Assembly (NCBI GenBank): GCA_964539395.1
Contig: CAZIIU010000017.1
Coordinates: 4,519 to 68,518 of the forward strand
DNA length: 64,000 nt
Source: M55B112 sp964539395
GTDB lineage: Bacteria > Bacteroidota > Bacteroidia > Bacteroidales > GCA-2748055
Direction: 5' to 3'
The notes under the pieces are model-generated. The model was not told where the DNA came from and searched no databases. It was given only the letters and a program-made list of their open reading frames with translations. The translations under genes and the position numbers were made by a program. Shown here piece by piece: positions 53,864-63,982 of the stretch (within the stretch, counting starts at the first letter, position 1; each line of letters opens with the position of its first letter).

Positions 53864-54928
53864 ATGAAGATTTTAATAACAGGTGTTGGAGGAGTTACTC
53901 CCAGGAGTTTTGCTCATTCATTAAGGAATTTCAGCAGATATGATCGTTATGAGCTTATCGGAACCGATTCAAATAAATATGCTGTTGGATTATATATGCA
54001 CGAGCTATTTAATAAAACTTATTTGGTCCCAAGGGTTACTGATCCTGATTATTGGTCCCGTATTGATAGAATAATTGATGATGAAGAGATAGATATGGCA
54101 GTAATAAATCCAGAAGTAGAGGTTGTTGAGTGGTCGAAAAGAGCAGCTTCATATAATTTTCCTTGTCGAGTACTATTGCCGGATTACAAACTTACTTCAG
54201 TCCTGGTAGATAAGTCAAAGGTAACGGAAATACTTGAGCCACATGATTTTGTCCCAAAATCGTTTATATTAGATAATGAGTTAATCAATACTGATCTTAA
54301 GCTAAAATTAGAATATCCATTCTGGGTGAGAAGTGCACTGGGATCAAGCGGTCTTGGATCAATGTTGATCAAATCTAAACAAGATATTGTTAACTGGATT
54401 TCAATCAATCCAAATGTAGAAAAGTTCCTTGCCAGTGAATATCTTCCTGGTCGTAATCTGGGATGTAAAATGTTATATTATAACGGAAAATTAATCAGAA
54501 GCGCAATAGCGGAAAGAGTGAATTATATTATGTCAAAGGTAGCACCGTCCGGAATAACTGGTAATACCAGTTATGGTCGTTTGGTGAATCGACCTGATGC
54601 ATTTGAAATTGCACGAAAGGCTATGGATATATTGTTTGAGAGAACAAATACGCCCAGGCACGGTTTCTTTACTGTAGATCTTAAAGAGGATTATGAAGGA
54701 AAACCTCTTGTGACAGAAGTGAATGTGAGATTTGTGGCATTTACCCAGTGCTATGCTGCCGGAGGTGCAAACATACCGGAGGATTTGATTAGGTTGCTTG
54801 ATGAGGACCCCACATTTAACATGGATTTCAAATTATATGAGTTTGAAAAAGATCTGATTTTCTTAAGGGATGTGGACGAACAACCCATTATTATGAAAGA
54901 AAGTCAATTGTTTAACTACTTAGCTTAG
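53864..54928 (+). CDS. ATP-grasp ligase (carbamoyl-phosphate-synthase-like)
   Basis: 354 residues. ILITGVGGVTPRSFAHSLR forms a pre-ATP-grasp Rossmann-like domain, VLVDKSKVTEILEPHDFVPK leads into the ATP-grasp domain with YPFWVRSALGSSGLGSMLI as the ATP-binding loop, FLASEYLPGRNLGCKMLY, and PLVTEVNVRFVAFTQC carrying the metal-binding Glu and Asn. It is the third ATP-grasp protein of the cluster. It probably joins a carboxylate to an amino or hydroxyl group of a sugar; substrate unknown. It ends the plus-strand group before the convergent secreted protein. Confidence 0.83.
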   Translation: MKILITGVGGVTPRSFAHSLRNFSRYDRYELIGTDSNKYAVGLYMHELFNKTYLVPRVTDPDYWSRIDRIIDDEEIDMAVINPEVEVVEWSKRAASYNFPCRVLLPDYKLTSVLVDKSKVTEILEPHDFVPKSFILDNELINTDLKLKLEYPFWVRSALGSSGLGSMLIKSKQDIVNWISINPNVEKFLASEYLPGRNLGCKMLYYNGKLIRSAIAERVNYIMSKVAPSGITGNTSYGRLVNRPDAFEIARKAMDILFERTNTPRHGFFTVDLKEDYEGKPLVTEVNVRFVAFTQCYAAGGANIPEDLIRLLDEDPTFNMDFKLYEFEKDLIFLRDVDEQPIIMKESQLFNYLA

Positions 54929-54986
54929 TTTGACATTGATTTAAACATACTGATTACTAATAAAAATATAAATAGATATACGGAAA

Positions 54987-57047
54987 TTATAATTTTACAA
55001 ACTTAGAAACCATAAAATCTTGCTCGCTACTCACTGTAATTAAATACATACCAGTATCTAAGTGCGTAAGGTTTAATTGAAAAATTATATCGGTTTTATG
55101 AATTTCCCCCAGATACACTATCTTCCCCTCAAGACTGACTACGATAATATTACTGTCCAAATTAAGAGGTTCAGTTAAATAATAAGTAAAACTTCCATTA
55201 TTCGGATTGGGAAACAATTGAACAGGATACACTGATTCAGGTGGTATCTCAATATCTCCTGGAATTGCATAAATTTTTAATAGTTTAGTTGTTGACTTTG
55301 CATTTTCGTTATCGGACGCTTCAGCTCTAATGTAATGAATACCTGGCGGAGGTGATTGCCAAACAACCTCAAATGGATGAGAATAAGCCGTACCTATTAT
55401 CGTGTCTAAGGAATAGAAAGTAACAGAGGTTACTGAAACATCATCTTGAGCATCCGCAATAAAAGTAATATCACCTTTATTTAGACTTTTCTCAGCAGGT
55501 GATGTGATCTCTATCGTAGGATATTCATTGCTTTCTCCGGGTACTTTTTTACTTTCAAATGCACCTAGATCGGGCTTGTCACCATTATATTCTAATCCCA
55601 CATCAGTACCGCCATCAATCAGATCACTACCCTCTACTAATTTCAAAACTGTTATATCGGGAAGAGAACCGTCTGCTTTTCGTGGTGCAGAAAGCTGGCT
55701 ATAAATAGTCGATGAATCAAGATTTGTAAAATCATCGTCTGTTATCGTAAACGCAGGATTATACCTGTTAAACCACGAATCAACAGGGTCTTTCCAATCC
55801 CATGATTCAGTTGTAAAATGAACATAATCTTGTCCATATTCATTTTCTGCTATAAATTTTGTCAGATATGTACTGTAATACACCGATGGTTCAGACCAAT
55901 CATAAATAAGGTTATTTTCCATTACAACAGAACCACCATCCCTCGGATAATCCCATCCAGATGCACCTCCAGCTGAAGCTAACACACCCGCATAATTATA
56001 ATAGATAGTATTATTGTAAAATGTGTTATAAAGGGCACTTCCATTATTTCCGGTTAAATTATTCATATCTATACCCCCGCCCATATAATAACCTCCATTA
56101 CCCGAATAACCTCGATTATAGGTTATAACAGAATTTTTTATCGTTCTTGCGGAAATTGGATCACTATTATTAATTAAAGTATCAGTTGTTCCAATCTTTA
56201 TACCAACTCCATCACCCGCATAAACTAAACCGTATAAAGTTTCACCGTTAAAAAAAGACCAACAACTATCCAATATTAATTCTCCCTTATAAGATATGTC
56301 AAATCCATCATCTGAACAATTCCATGCCCTACATCCTTGAAAATGATAGTATTGGTGTAACTTAGTGCCATACGAAACACCACTGGATATATTAAATCCA
56401 TCGCTATCCCCTCCGGGATCACTCCCATCAAGGCTATCGCATAGTGTGTGAACATCGCAATTAGTAACATATAATGTGTCCATATTAGTGAACCACCATC
56501 CTTTTCCACTTATATTATGAAGAGTATTGTTTTCAAACCACATCGTACCATTACCACCAGCATATACACCATAAACATCAACTTCAGCTGTACTATAATA
56601 TGTATAATTGTTTCTTATTGTCAGACCTTTAATTTTAATATAATCAGCATTAGTAATATTAAGCCCAACTTTCACACCTCCATTTGTTTTAAGACAATTT
56701 CTAAGGTCTGCTATTGGGATTTCTCCGGGATAATTAGTATATACAATAGGATTATTGTAAGTTCCATTATTTCCATATCCACCTTTAGGATTAATTTGCA
56801 TGATATATGCAGCTTGATCTACATCAGGATACCACACTCCACCACGAAAATATACTGTATCTCCAGCCTCTGCAGTATTAAATGCTTTTTGCCAGGTAGC
56901 CATTGGAAATTTTATATCAGTTCCTACCCATTTATCACTGGCGATTGAACCATATAGTTCATTGTATGCCGGATCCTGCACATATAAAATTCTGGAGAAA
57001 CAGGCAATACTAACTGCCGATAATATGAGAAATGCTAAAGTCTTCAT
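54987..57047 (-). CDS. Secreted right-handed beta-helix protein with T9SS sorting domain
   Basis: 686 residues. A signal peptide (MKTLAFLILSAVSIACFS) is followed by a parallel beta-helix (~30-480) with repeated N/D-rich turns (IKGLTIRNNYTYY, FENNTLHNISGKG, MENNLIYDWSEPS), of the polysaccharide lyase/glycosidase type. An Ig-like bacterial domain (~510-600, PTIEITSPAEKSLNKGDITF) precedes a type IX secretion C-terminal domain (VQLFPNPNNGSFTYYL, DTGMYLITVSS). It is exported and probably surface-attached. In this setting it may trim or bind the locus polysaccharide; no catalytic residues can be assigned by eye. Confidence 0.85.
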   Translation of the reverse strand: MKTLAFLILSAVSIACFSRILYVQDPAYNELYGSIASDKWVGTDIKFPMATWQKAFNTAEAGDTVYFRGGVWYPDVDQAAYIMQINPKGGYGNNGTYNNPIVYTNYPGEIPIADLRNCLKTNGGVKVGLNITNADYIKIKGLTIRNNYTYYSTAEVDVYGVYAGGNGTMWFENNTLHNISGKGWWFTNMDTLYVTNCDVHTLCDSLDGSDPGGDSDGFNISSGVSYGTKLHQYYHFQGCRAWNCSDDGFDISYKGELILDSCWSFFNGETLYGLVYAGDGVGIKIGTTDTLINNSDPISARTIKNSVITYNRGYSGNGGYYMGGGIDMNNLTGNNGSALYNTFYNNTIYYNYAGVLASAGGASGWDYPRDGGSVVMENNLIYDWSEPSVYYSTYLTKFIAENEYGQDYVHFTTESWDWKDPVDSWFNRYNPAFTITDDDFTNLDSSTIYSQLSAPRKADGSLPDITVLKLVEGSDLIDGGTDVGLEYNGDKPDLGAFESKKVPGESNEYPTIEITSPAEKSLNKGDITFIADAQDDVSVTSVTFYSLDTIIGTAYSHPFEVVWQSPPPGIHYIRAEASDNENAKSTTKLLKIYAIPGDIEIPPESVYPVQLFPNPNNGSFTYYLTEPLNLDSNIIVVSLEGKIVYLGEIHKTDIIFQLNLTHLDTGMYLITVSSEQDFMVSKFVKL

Positions 57048-57705
57048 CTTTTACTTTATAAATTTTTGCAAAGTAGTAATATTTGAAATATAAAATTGGT
57101 TTTTAACAATATCCTTAATTGGAATAATTTTCGATTAAGTCATTATTTTTATGCTATATAATAATTTACATTCCTTAATAATTACGATATACTAGTAATA
57201 AAGTTTCATCATTACATAATATTTTTAGCATAACAATTAAAATAGCCCGTTAGCACTTCGGACATAATTATAACGATTTTATTACAGATATTGAACTATA
57301 ACTATGTCCGAAATACTAAGGGGCTGAAACAAAAAAAGCGTTTGAAAATGAAAATATTGCGTTTATGCTATCTCGCTTTGGTATAAATATTGAATTAATC
57401 GATACAGATAAAAAGGCAAAGCGGATCAGCCGTTAAAATTTCCTTTCAACCAATGTGCCTGCTTAAAATTAACATTTCTTTAACAAGGTTTTGATTAATA
57501 GAAATCTTATGGTGGCGAATGAATAATTATTATCGACAAAATACAACAGGTAAAAATTTCATAAGAACTATCTAAAGCAAGCTAATTTACACCTCCAGCA
57601 GACGTTAATCACACCTTTATTTCTACTTGTCAAAATGGATAAACATTGCTAGATCTTATGCGTTAAAAGGGGTAAATTAGCGTAATAAACATTTAGACAA
57701 GTTAT
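57048..57705 (+). other. Divergent intergenic region with inverted repeat and a short open relic
   Basis: 658 bases between the minus-strand secreted protein and the plus-strand dehydratase gene. It contains a 29-base imperfect inverted repeat (listed separately). Right after it is an open stretch of 38 codons (57320-57436, without an upstream start) reading AFENENIAFMLSRFGINIE, which looks protein-like but which I do not recognise; it may be the tail of a lost gene. The remainder is AT-rich and unassigned. Confidence 0.55.
57244..57325. repeat. Imperfect 29-bp inverted repeat, 24-base spacer
   Basis: The arm at 57244-57272 and the reverse complement of 57297-57325 match at 25 of 29 positions; the shared core is TTCGGACATA. 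Together they would fold into an 82-base hairpin. Paired ends of a collapsed insertion element (MITE-like) or a strong terminator are the two readings; no transposase is present. Confidence 0.8.
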
Positions 57706-59655
57706 ATGAAGATAGTTTATTCTCAATGGTTATTATTTATTCGTTCTGAAGGTAGAAGAATATTCCATCAATATTCAATGCCCCGTTGGATGGTTTTTAT
57801 CCTTGACAGTGGTGCGATTTTACTTACCTTTTTATTCGCTTATCTGCTACGGTTTAATTTTGAAATATCTGCTGTTGATTTCGTTTTGGCATTTCATCAG
57901 TCTTTGGTGGTGTTGGGAGTTTATTGTCTGTTTGAGATTTTATTCAAATCCTTTTCAGGTCTGATCAGACACACAACTATTCGCGATGTATTTAATGTAC
58001 TCTTAGCCACATTTTCATCTGTTGTTGTGTTGACTTCCATTTCAATAATAAGTGTTTTTTTCGAACAGACAGATCTTCTGAGTATTCCGGTTTCAATCAT
58101 CATGATACATTTTGTTACGATAAGTGTATTTCTGTTTCTCATAAGGATATCAATCAAAATTGTATATGAATTTATATCAGTGACCCCGGAGGAAAAAAAG
58201 AATGTATTTATCTTTGGGGCTGGTGTGTTGGGCGTTACTACCAAGGGTGTAATCGAGAGTGATGCCCATAACGAGTTTAATATTGTTGGATTTCTTGATA
58301 GTGACAAGAAGCTTCAGGGCAAAAAGATTAGTGGTATTCCAGTCATGGATCCGATGAAGCTATCCAAAGATTTTCTGCAGAAGACAGATGTAAATACCAT
58401 GATTTTTGCGATCAAAAATATAATAGTGTCGGAAAAGACTGAAATCTATAAATTTGCAGTCGACTTGGGGCTCGAGGTGTTGGAAATTCCCGGAGCACAT
58501 TCCTGGTTTAACGGAAGGTTTCAATTGGATCAACTAAAGAAGATTGACTTAAATGATCTACTTGGACGAGAGCCTATTAAACTGGACCTTGAACTGATTG
58601 ATGAGGGGCTTAGGGAAAAAACCATTCTTGTTACCGGAGCAGCAGGTTCTATTGGTTCTGAGATGGTTAGACAATTGGCGCGTTTTGATGTAAAAAAATT
58701 AATCTTAGTGGACCAGGCAGAGACGCCGATGTTCAATATGGGAAGGGAGTTAAATAATATTTTAAGTCATGTTGAGGTAGTGCTGGTGATTGGTGATGTG
58801 ACGAATCCTGAAAAGATGGAGTCTATCTTTTATGAGCACCGGCCCGACCTGGTCTTTCATGCGGCTGCTTACAAACATGTCCCTCTAATGGAGGAGAATC
58901 CACATGAAGCGGTGCGGGTGAATGTGGGGGGTACCATGGTGGTTTCCGCTATGGCCATTAAGTACAGAGTAAAGAAATTTGTAATGATATCTACCGATAA
59001 GGCAGTTAACCCGGCCAATGTGATGGGTGCCAGCAAGCGGTTATGTGAAATGGTGATTGAATCCAGGTCACGCAATCCAGAAAACCACCTCACACAATTT
59101 GTGATCACCCGGTTTGGAAACGTACTTGGTTCCAATGGATCTGTGATCCCAATATTCAAGAAGCAGATTGAAGAGGGAGGGCCCGTAACAGTTACCCATC
59201 CTGATATTACACGATATTTCATGACCATTCCAGAGGCTTGTCAGTTGGTTCTTGAAGCCGGATTTATGGGTAAAGGCGGAGAGATTTATGTCTTCGATAT
59301 GGGAAAATCGGTTAAGATCCTTGATCTGGCAAAACAGATGATTCGGCTTTCAGGATTTGAGCCCGATATTGATATTAATATTGAATTCTCAGGACTACGC
59401 CCCGGCGAAAAACTATACGAAGAGTTGTTGGCCGATAAGGAAAATACCCTACCAACCTATAATCCAAAAATATATATTGCCCAAGTTGAGACAACCGACT
59501 TCATGGTGGCATTGGAGGCTAAGAATCTGCTTGGATTTTTGTATACCTATTCAAAATCCGAGCTTACAGAAAAGTTAAAAGATCTGGTTCCGGAATACAG
59601 GGCATATACCGAAGGGTTTAGTAGTAAACGAAAATTAATCAGGTCAGATATTTAA
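57706..59655 (+). CDS. Membrane-anchored nucleotide-sugar 4,6-dehydratase (WbpM/FlaA1/CapD-like)
   Basis: 649 residues. Four N-terminal membrane helices (~25-145), a first Rossmann domain (FIFGAGVLGVTTKGVIES), then the catalytic SDR domain with TGAAGSIGSE (~310-319), STDKAVNP (S429-K432) and MGASKR (M440/K444), the Met-x-x-x-Lys form that replaces YxxxK in WbpM-type enzymes. It converts UDP-GlcNAc to its 4-keto-6-deoxy form, a precursor for QuiNAc, FucNAc, bacillosamine or, possibly here, the nonulosonic acid whose pathway lacks an obvious dehydratase. It is about 400 bases upstream of wza-wzc. Confidence 0.93.
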   Translation: MKIVYSQWLLFIRSEGRRIFHQYSMPRWMVFILDSGAILLTFLFAYLLRFNFEISAVDFVLAFHQSLVVLGVYCLFEILFKSFSGLIRHTTIRDVFNVLLATFSSVVVLTSISIISVFFEQTDLLSIPVSIIMIHFVTISVFLFLIRISIKIVYEFISVTPEEKKNVFIFGAGVLGVTTKGVIESDAHNEFNIVGFLDSDKKLQGKKISGIPVMDPMKLSKDFLQKTDVNTMIFAIKNIIVSEKTEIYKFAVDLGLEVLEIPGAHSWFNGRFQLDQLKKIDLNDLLGREPIKLDLELIDEGLREKTILVTGAAGSIGSEMVRQLARFDVKKLILVDQAETPMFNMGRELNNILSHVEVVLVIGDVTNPEKMESIFYEHRPDLVFHAAAYKHVPLMEENPHEAVRVNVGGTMVVSAMAIKYRVKKFVMISTDKAVNPANVMGASKRLCEMVIESRSRNPENHLTQFVITRFGNVLGSNGSVIPIFKKQIEEGGPVTVTHPDITRYFMTIPEACQLVLEAGFMGKGGEIYVFDMGKSVKILDLAKQMIRLSGFEPDIDINIEFSGLRPGEKLYEELLADKENTLPTYNPKIYIAQVETTDFMVALEAKNLLGFLYTYSKSELTEKLKDLVPEYRAYTEGFSSKRKLIRSDI

Positions 59656-60078
59656 AAGAGGTTTGCATGTTGGATTTACGAACTCATTTAACCAATATGT
59701 TTGTCGGGTTTGTCGTTGATGTAAAAGAAACAGAGGGGTTTGTTTATTCCATTATTAGGCTTGTAATATTTGATACTGGATAACTAGTTTACTTGCCCTA
59801 TCAAAAGAAAAAATCCTACATTAATTAGTTGTATTTGTTATGCTGTTTGATTTTGATGTTTATTTACAATCTCATACGCTTGGTTCTGTTTTTTTTGTGA
59901 AGGGAGAGAATAACTTTATTAAGGCTTTGATGTATTATGAGATTAACAGCAATGGGGTTTGTGTGGTTTTTTTTCGAAATGTGATTTATCTGTGCTAAAT
60001 CTTTAAGGCATCAGACTAAAACTTAAGATAGATTTTAATTAAAATTCTGTACTTTTATGGTTACTATAAAAAAAGCTA
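59656..60078 (+). other. Intergenic region upstream of wza
   Basis: 423 bases without a supported gene. Just before wza, TACTTTTA at 60050-60057 is one base off the TAnnTTTG consensus, 21 bases before the ATG, and may be the promoter, though no -33 element is clear. T-rich tracts (GGTTTTTTTTC near 59970) are present but no hairpin terminator is convincing. Confidence 0.5.
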
Positions 60079-60885
60079 ATGATATTGAGAAATATTGAGA
60101 AATTCATAGTACGCAGTGTAATTATTGTCCTAACAGGATTAATCATCGGCACTTCTTGTGCTCCAACAAAAAGATCGGCCTATTTTCGGATTAATAAAGA
60201 GGTGAAAGAATATGACCAGCCTGATCAAACGTATATAAGTATGAAAGACAGTTTGTATGTAATCAAACCGGGCGATGAGTTATATATTACCATTACAACT
60301 GCTGATAATGAACCTAATAGCTTTTCAACTGGCACTCAAGGTATGGGAATTATGACATTAAGTAGTGAATTTATTAGTTATCTTGTGGACAGAGATGGTT
60401 TTGTCAGGCTTCCTTACACCGGAAAAATAAAGCTGTCCGAGCTCACAATTGATGAGGCCACTATTATTATTGAAACTGAATTGTCACAATATCTTTACCA
60501 ACCGGTTGCTTCTATAAGACTTGTAAATACACGTATCACTATTCTTGGAGAGGTGTTGGCACCTGGTGTATATATTGTCAACAATAAACCAATCAATATC
60601 TACCAGGCAATAGGGTATGCCGGAGATATTACCACTTTTGGAAACCGTAAAAGTGTTTTGATCGTAAGGGAGGAGAACAATATTGTAACAAAAAAGTATG
60701 TGGACCTTACCAATGATGCTATTTTAGGGTCGCAATGGTATACGCTCCGGCCCAATGATATTGTTTATGTGGAGCCGTTGACACGCAGAATATTTGGTGT
60801 TGAGACAGTACCCTGGGGATTGATTACCTCTGCTATATCTACTACACTTGTAATAATGACATTTATGATAAACCTTTTAAATTAG
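60079..60885 (+). CDS. wza: Outer-membrane polysaccharide export lipoprotein (Wza/SLBB)
   Basis: 268 residues. The lipoprotein signal ends at LIIGTSC with Cys27 as the lipidation site. KPGDELYITITTADNEP starts the Poly_export domain, DRDGFVRLPYTGKIKLSELT continues it, and an SLBB domain follows (RITILGEVLAPGVYIVNNK, IYQAIGYAGDITTFGNRK). A C-terminal hydrophobic helix (ISTTLVIMTFMINLLN) fits the Bacteroidota form that is anchored at the end. It forms the outer-membrane channel and pairs with the Wzc gene 13 bases downstream. Confidence 0.93.
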   Translation: MILRNIEKFIVRSVIIVLTGLIIGTSCAPTKRSAYFRINKEVKEYDQPDQTYISMKDSLYVIKPGDELYITITTADNEPNSFSTGTQGMGIMTLSSEFISYLVDRDGFVRLPYTGKIKLSELTIDEATIIIETELSQYLYQPVASIRLVNTRITILGEVLAPGVYIVNNKPINIYQAIGYAGDITTFGNRKSVLIVREENNIVTKKYVDLTNDAILGSQWYTLRPNDIVYVEPLTRRIFGVETVPWGLITSAISTTLVIMTFMINLLN

Positions 60886-60898
60886 ATTTTACTGTTCT

Positions 60899-63316
60899 AT
60901 GGAAAACAGGAAAAGCAGTCAGATTATCGATGTAAAGTACCTGGTTCAGGTGATTCTTAAGCATTGGTTACTTATCCTATTTTCAATTATCGTCTGCTTG
61001 GTTGTTTCACTAGCCTATCTGAAAGTTTCATCGAAAACATTTTTGGCAGGTGTTACGATTCTCCTGGATGTTGAGGAACGAAGGTCTACCAGTGGCAGGT
61101 CTGGTGAATATTTTGATGTTAATGAGATGATGTTTCAGAATAAATCTTTGCGTAATGAATTAGCATATCTGCAATCCACCCCTTTGGTCAGGGAGGTGGT
61201 GGAGGATATGAACCTGACTGTTTCCTATTATATGCAGGAGGGTAGGGTGCCAATTCCTAAGGAACTGGTATTTACCCTGACTGATATTTATAAGCAATCT
61301 CCATTTATTGTCATCATTGACGAATCCCATCCCCAACCAATTAATGCTCTGATTGGATTTAGTATCATTGATGATGAAACATTTGGTATTGGTGCCAGCG
61401 AAGAGCCTGCTACTTTATATGACTTCAGTAGCAAAAAAGCAATAGGTACCGGCGTTCTTCTGAATTTTAATAGTATTCACAGGTTTGGAGAACCAATAAT
61501 AGGAGAACATTACTCTTTTACTCTTTTACTTAACTCTAATTACAATCCGGAAGCATACCAGGGCATGCAGCTGTTTTTTTCACTGACTAGTCCTGAACAG
61601 TTGGTAGAAAGGTTTCGAAATGCATTATCCATCCAGGTAAATGAACGAGAGTCCAATATTGTTGATCTTTCACTTCAATGGGGGAATTCAACTGTAGCAA
61701 TGGATTTTCTCAATAACCTAGTTGAAAAATATATTGAAAACGATATTGAATCGAAGAATAGGCTGGCAAACAACACCATAGAGTTCATTGATCAGCAACT
61801 CTCTAGTATGTCAAGCTCTTTAGGAAGATCAGAACAGCAGCTTCAGAATTTCAGAAGCAGTTCTGAATTAATGAGTATTGATGAGAAGACCCGTAAACTT
61901 AATACACAAATTATTGATACGGAGCGTGAAAGGGACAGGATTGAATCCGATTACCAGACCTTGCTGCAGATCAATGCCTATTTTGAGGAGAATAAGGATG
62001 CAACAGATTTTATAGCTCCCTCTGTGCGGGGACTTGATGATGAGGTATTGGGTTCGCTGATCCAGGAGATGGCACAGCTTACTGCTGAACGGATGGACCT
62101 GATCAACAAAAATCAGCTGAGGAGTCCCAGGTTGAAAACACTTAATCAGAATATTGATAATATAAAGCGGGTTATCTCGGAAAGTTTTACTTTAAGAATC
62201 AGGGCGGCTGGGAATGATTTGAAAAAAATTGAAGAGGAGATCGCAAGCCTGAACAAGGAATATAGCCGTTTACCGCAAACACAGCGGCAGCTTACCGGGC
62301 TGGAGCGGCAATTTAATATCACCGATGCTGCCTATACTTCATTGCTGGACAAGCGCATTGAGGCCCAGATTGCCCGGGTTTCCAGTGAATCGGACTGTAA
62401 GATTATTGAACCGGTCAGGTATATGGGCGTTACAGCACCCAACCCAATGATGATCATTGCCCTGGCCATTATGCTGGGCCTGTTGATTCCCCTACTTTAT
62501 ATATTAGCTAAGATATTCCTGACCGATAAAATCAATAATGTGGATGAGATCAGCAGTTTCAGTAACCTGAAGCAGGTTGGTTTGATCCCCCGGTCGGACA
62601 GCAGAGAAGAGAATGTGATTATCAGTGAACCGCATATGCCTGTTAGCGAAGCATTTCACACTATAAAGAGTAACCTGGTTTACTATCTGTTGGGTGAAAC
62701 CCATAAAACCATCCTTGTGACCTCCGCGGTTCCCGGCGAGGGAAAATCCTTTACTTCACTGAACCTGGCGACCAGTTTTGCCTCTACACATAATAAAACG
62801 TTGCTGGTGAGTTTTGACCTTCGAAAGGGCAATGGAGCACTATTTGATCTTGAATCCAATGCAGAAGCCGGTCTCACTGCCTACCTTATCAACCGTGCCA
62901 AGCTGGATGACATCATTACTCCCACAGGCATACCCAACCTCGATTTTGTCGATAACGGGGAGATACCACCCGATCCAGTGGCCCTCATCTCCTCTCCGGG
63001 AACAAAAGCGCTGTTTGATCAACTCAAAGAACGTTATGATTACATCATTGTTGACAGTCCTCCATACGATGTGGTTACCGATGCCTTTTTACTGATGAAA
63101 TATGCCGATATCAAACTTTTTGTTACAAGGCCCGGGGTAATAACCCGGAAGGCATTGAGAAGTTGTCTGAATGATTTCCGGGTGAAAGAGATTGATAAGA
63201 TTCACATGGTATTGAATGATATAAAAGATATGAACTCTTCAAAGTACGCCTACTATTACCACAAGGCCAAGATGAAAAGAAGGGGGCTGAGACGGATTCT
63301 CAGGCGAAGAAAATAG
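60899..63316 (+). CDS. wzc: Wzc-type chain-length determinant and BY tyrosine kinase
   Basis: 805 residues. The Wzz domain comes first (hydrophobic helix HWLLILFSIIVCLVVSLAYL), then coiled coil (~285-480, QQLSSMSSSLGRSEQQLQN), a second membrane helix near 525 (MMIIALAIMLGLLIPLLYIL) and a cytoplasmic kinase with Walker A SAVPGEGKSF (K616), Walker A-prime LVSFDLRKGNG and Walker B YIIVDSPPYDVV. The C-terminal Tyr cluster is short (KYAYYYHK) before a very basic tail. It controls chain length and export together with Wza. Confidence 0.94.
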   Translation: MENRKSSQIIDVKYLVQVILKHWLLILFSIIVCLVVSLAYLKVSSKTFLAGVTILLDVEERRSTSGRSGEYFDVNEMMFQNKSLRNELAYLQSTPLVREVVEDMNLTVSYYMQEGRVPIPKELVFTLTDIYKQSPFIVIIDESHPQPINALIGFSIIDDETFGIGASEEPATLYDFSSKKAIGTGVLLNFNSIHRFGEPIIGEHYSFTLLLNSNYNPEAYQGMQLFFSLTSPEQLVERFRNALSIQVNERESNIVDLSLQWGNSTVAMDFLNNLVEKYIENDIESKNRLANNTIEFIDQQLSSMSSSLGRSEQQLQNFRSSSELMSIDEKTRKLNTQIIDTERERDRIESDYQTLLQINAYFEENKDATDFIAPSVRGLDDEVLGSLIQEMAQLTAERMDLINKNQLRSPRLKTLNQNIDNIKRVISESFTLRIRAAGNDLKKIEEEIASLNKEYSRLPQTQRQLTGLERQFNITDAAYTSLLDKRIEAQIARVSSESDCKIIEPVRYMGVTAPNPMMIIALAIMLGLLIPLLYILAKIFLTDKINNVDEISSFSNLKQVGLIPRSDSREENVIISEPHMPVSEAFHTIKSNLVYYLLGETHKTILVTSAVPGEGKSFTSLNLATSFASTHNKTLLVSFDLRKGNGALFDLESNAEAGLTAYLINRAKLDDIITPTGIPNLDFVDNGEIPPDPVALISSPGTKALFDQLKERYDYIIVDSPPYDVVTDAFLLMKYADIKLFVTRPGVITRKALRSCLNDFRVKEIDKIHMVLNDIKDMNSSKYAYYYHKAKMKRRGLRRILRRRK

Positions 63317-63326
63317 ATTGCCTTTT

Positions 63327-63982
63327 TTATCGATCCTTTACGCAGCGTACAGAGACGCCTACATAACCGGAAATTCCGCTGCGCATAAAAGCGCTTTCAG
63401 TTGCAGATCTTATGGCTAGGGGTGAGTAATCAGTTGAGCTTCCGTAATAGCCAAATGAGCCCTGCATTAAGAAATTGCCCGCCCAGGAGCGGCAGCCACC
63501 TGGAAGGGCAGTAAATCCACTCTCATTGGTTGCAGCGGTGTTAGGTTCTGACCAGTGTTCTGTACCTTCCGCCTTTAACTTTCCTCCGGCAAGGCGACTT
63601 ATCTCATGTTTTACAGAGTCGGCTCCATTATCGATTGAGTAGATTAGTACATGGAAATCCTCGGTGGTGGGGGCCCGCCACCCCGGCGGACATAGTTTCC
63701 CGGTATTGATTGCATGGTAGTTGTAGAGCGCACCATAGGGGTCATTGAAGGCAGTTGAATCATTGTTGTACGGCAATAGGCCGCTGTTTTTAGGTTGTAC
63801 CATTCCTTTCCATCTGTGACCAGAGGGATCGGTTCACCGTCGTTGAATGTTGTTACTTTCAAATTTTCTGCCATCCAAAACTGCTTTCCGATTCTAATGG
63901 TCCGATAGCTGTTTCCATCAATATCTTCAACTGTACCATCGTATGGTGAATATTTCGGAATATAGTGTACAACCGAATCCGG
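63327..63982 (-). pseudogene. Frameshifted FISUMP-domain (fibrobacter paralogous) protein
   Basis: Reading right to left, one frame gives GKQFWMAENLKVTTFNDGEP and EWYNLKTAAYC, then the homology jumps to a second frame at YNNDSTAFNDPYGALYNYHA and continues through LCPPGWRAPTTEDF to SVRCVKDR. The switch is at ~63768-63774 and is explained by one lost base. Upstream, the frame meets a TGA at 63983-63985 with no ATG before the homology begins. A genuine pseudogene is likely; a sequencing error for the frameshift is possible. These domains occur in surface lipoproteins of Bacteroidota. Confidence 0.8.

Noticed and set aside
56517..56948. Plus-strand 143-codon open frame opposite the beta-helix gene.
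   Set aside because: It is antisense to a strongly supported secreted protein, and its Ile/Ser-rich repeats mirror the Asn/Tyr-rich codons of that gene.
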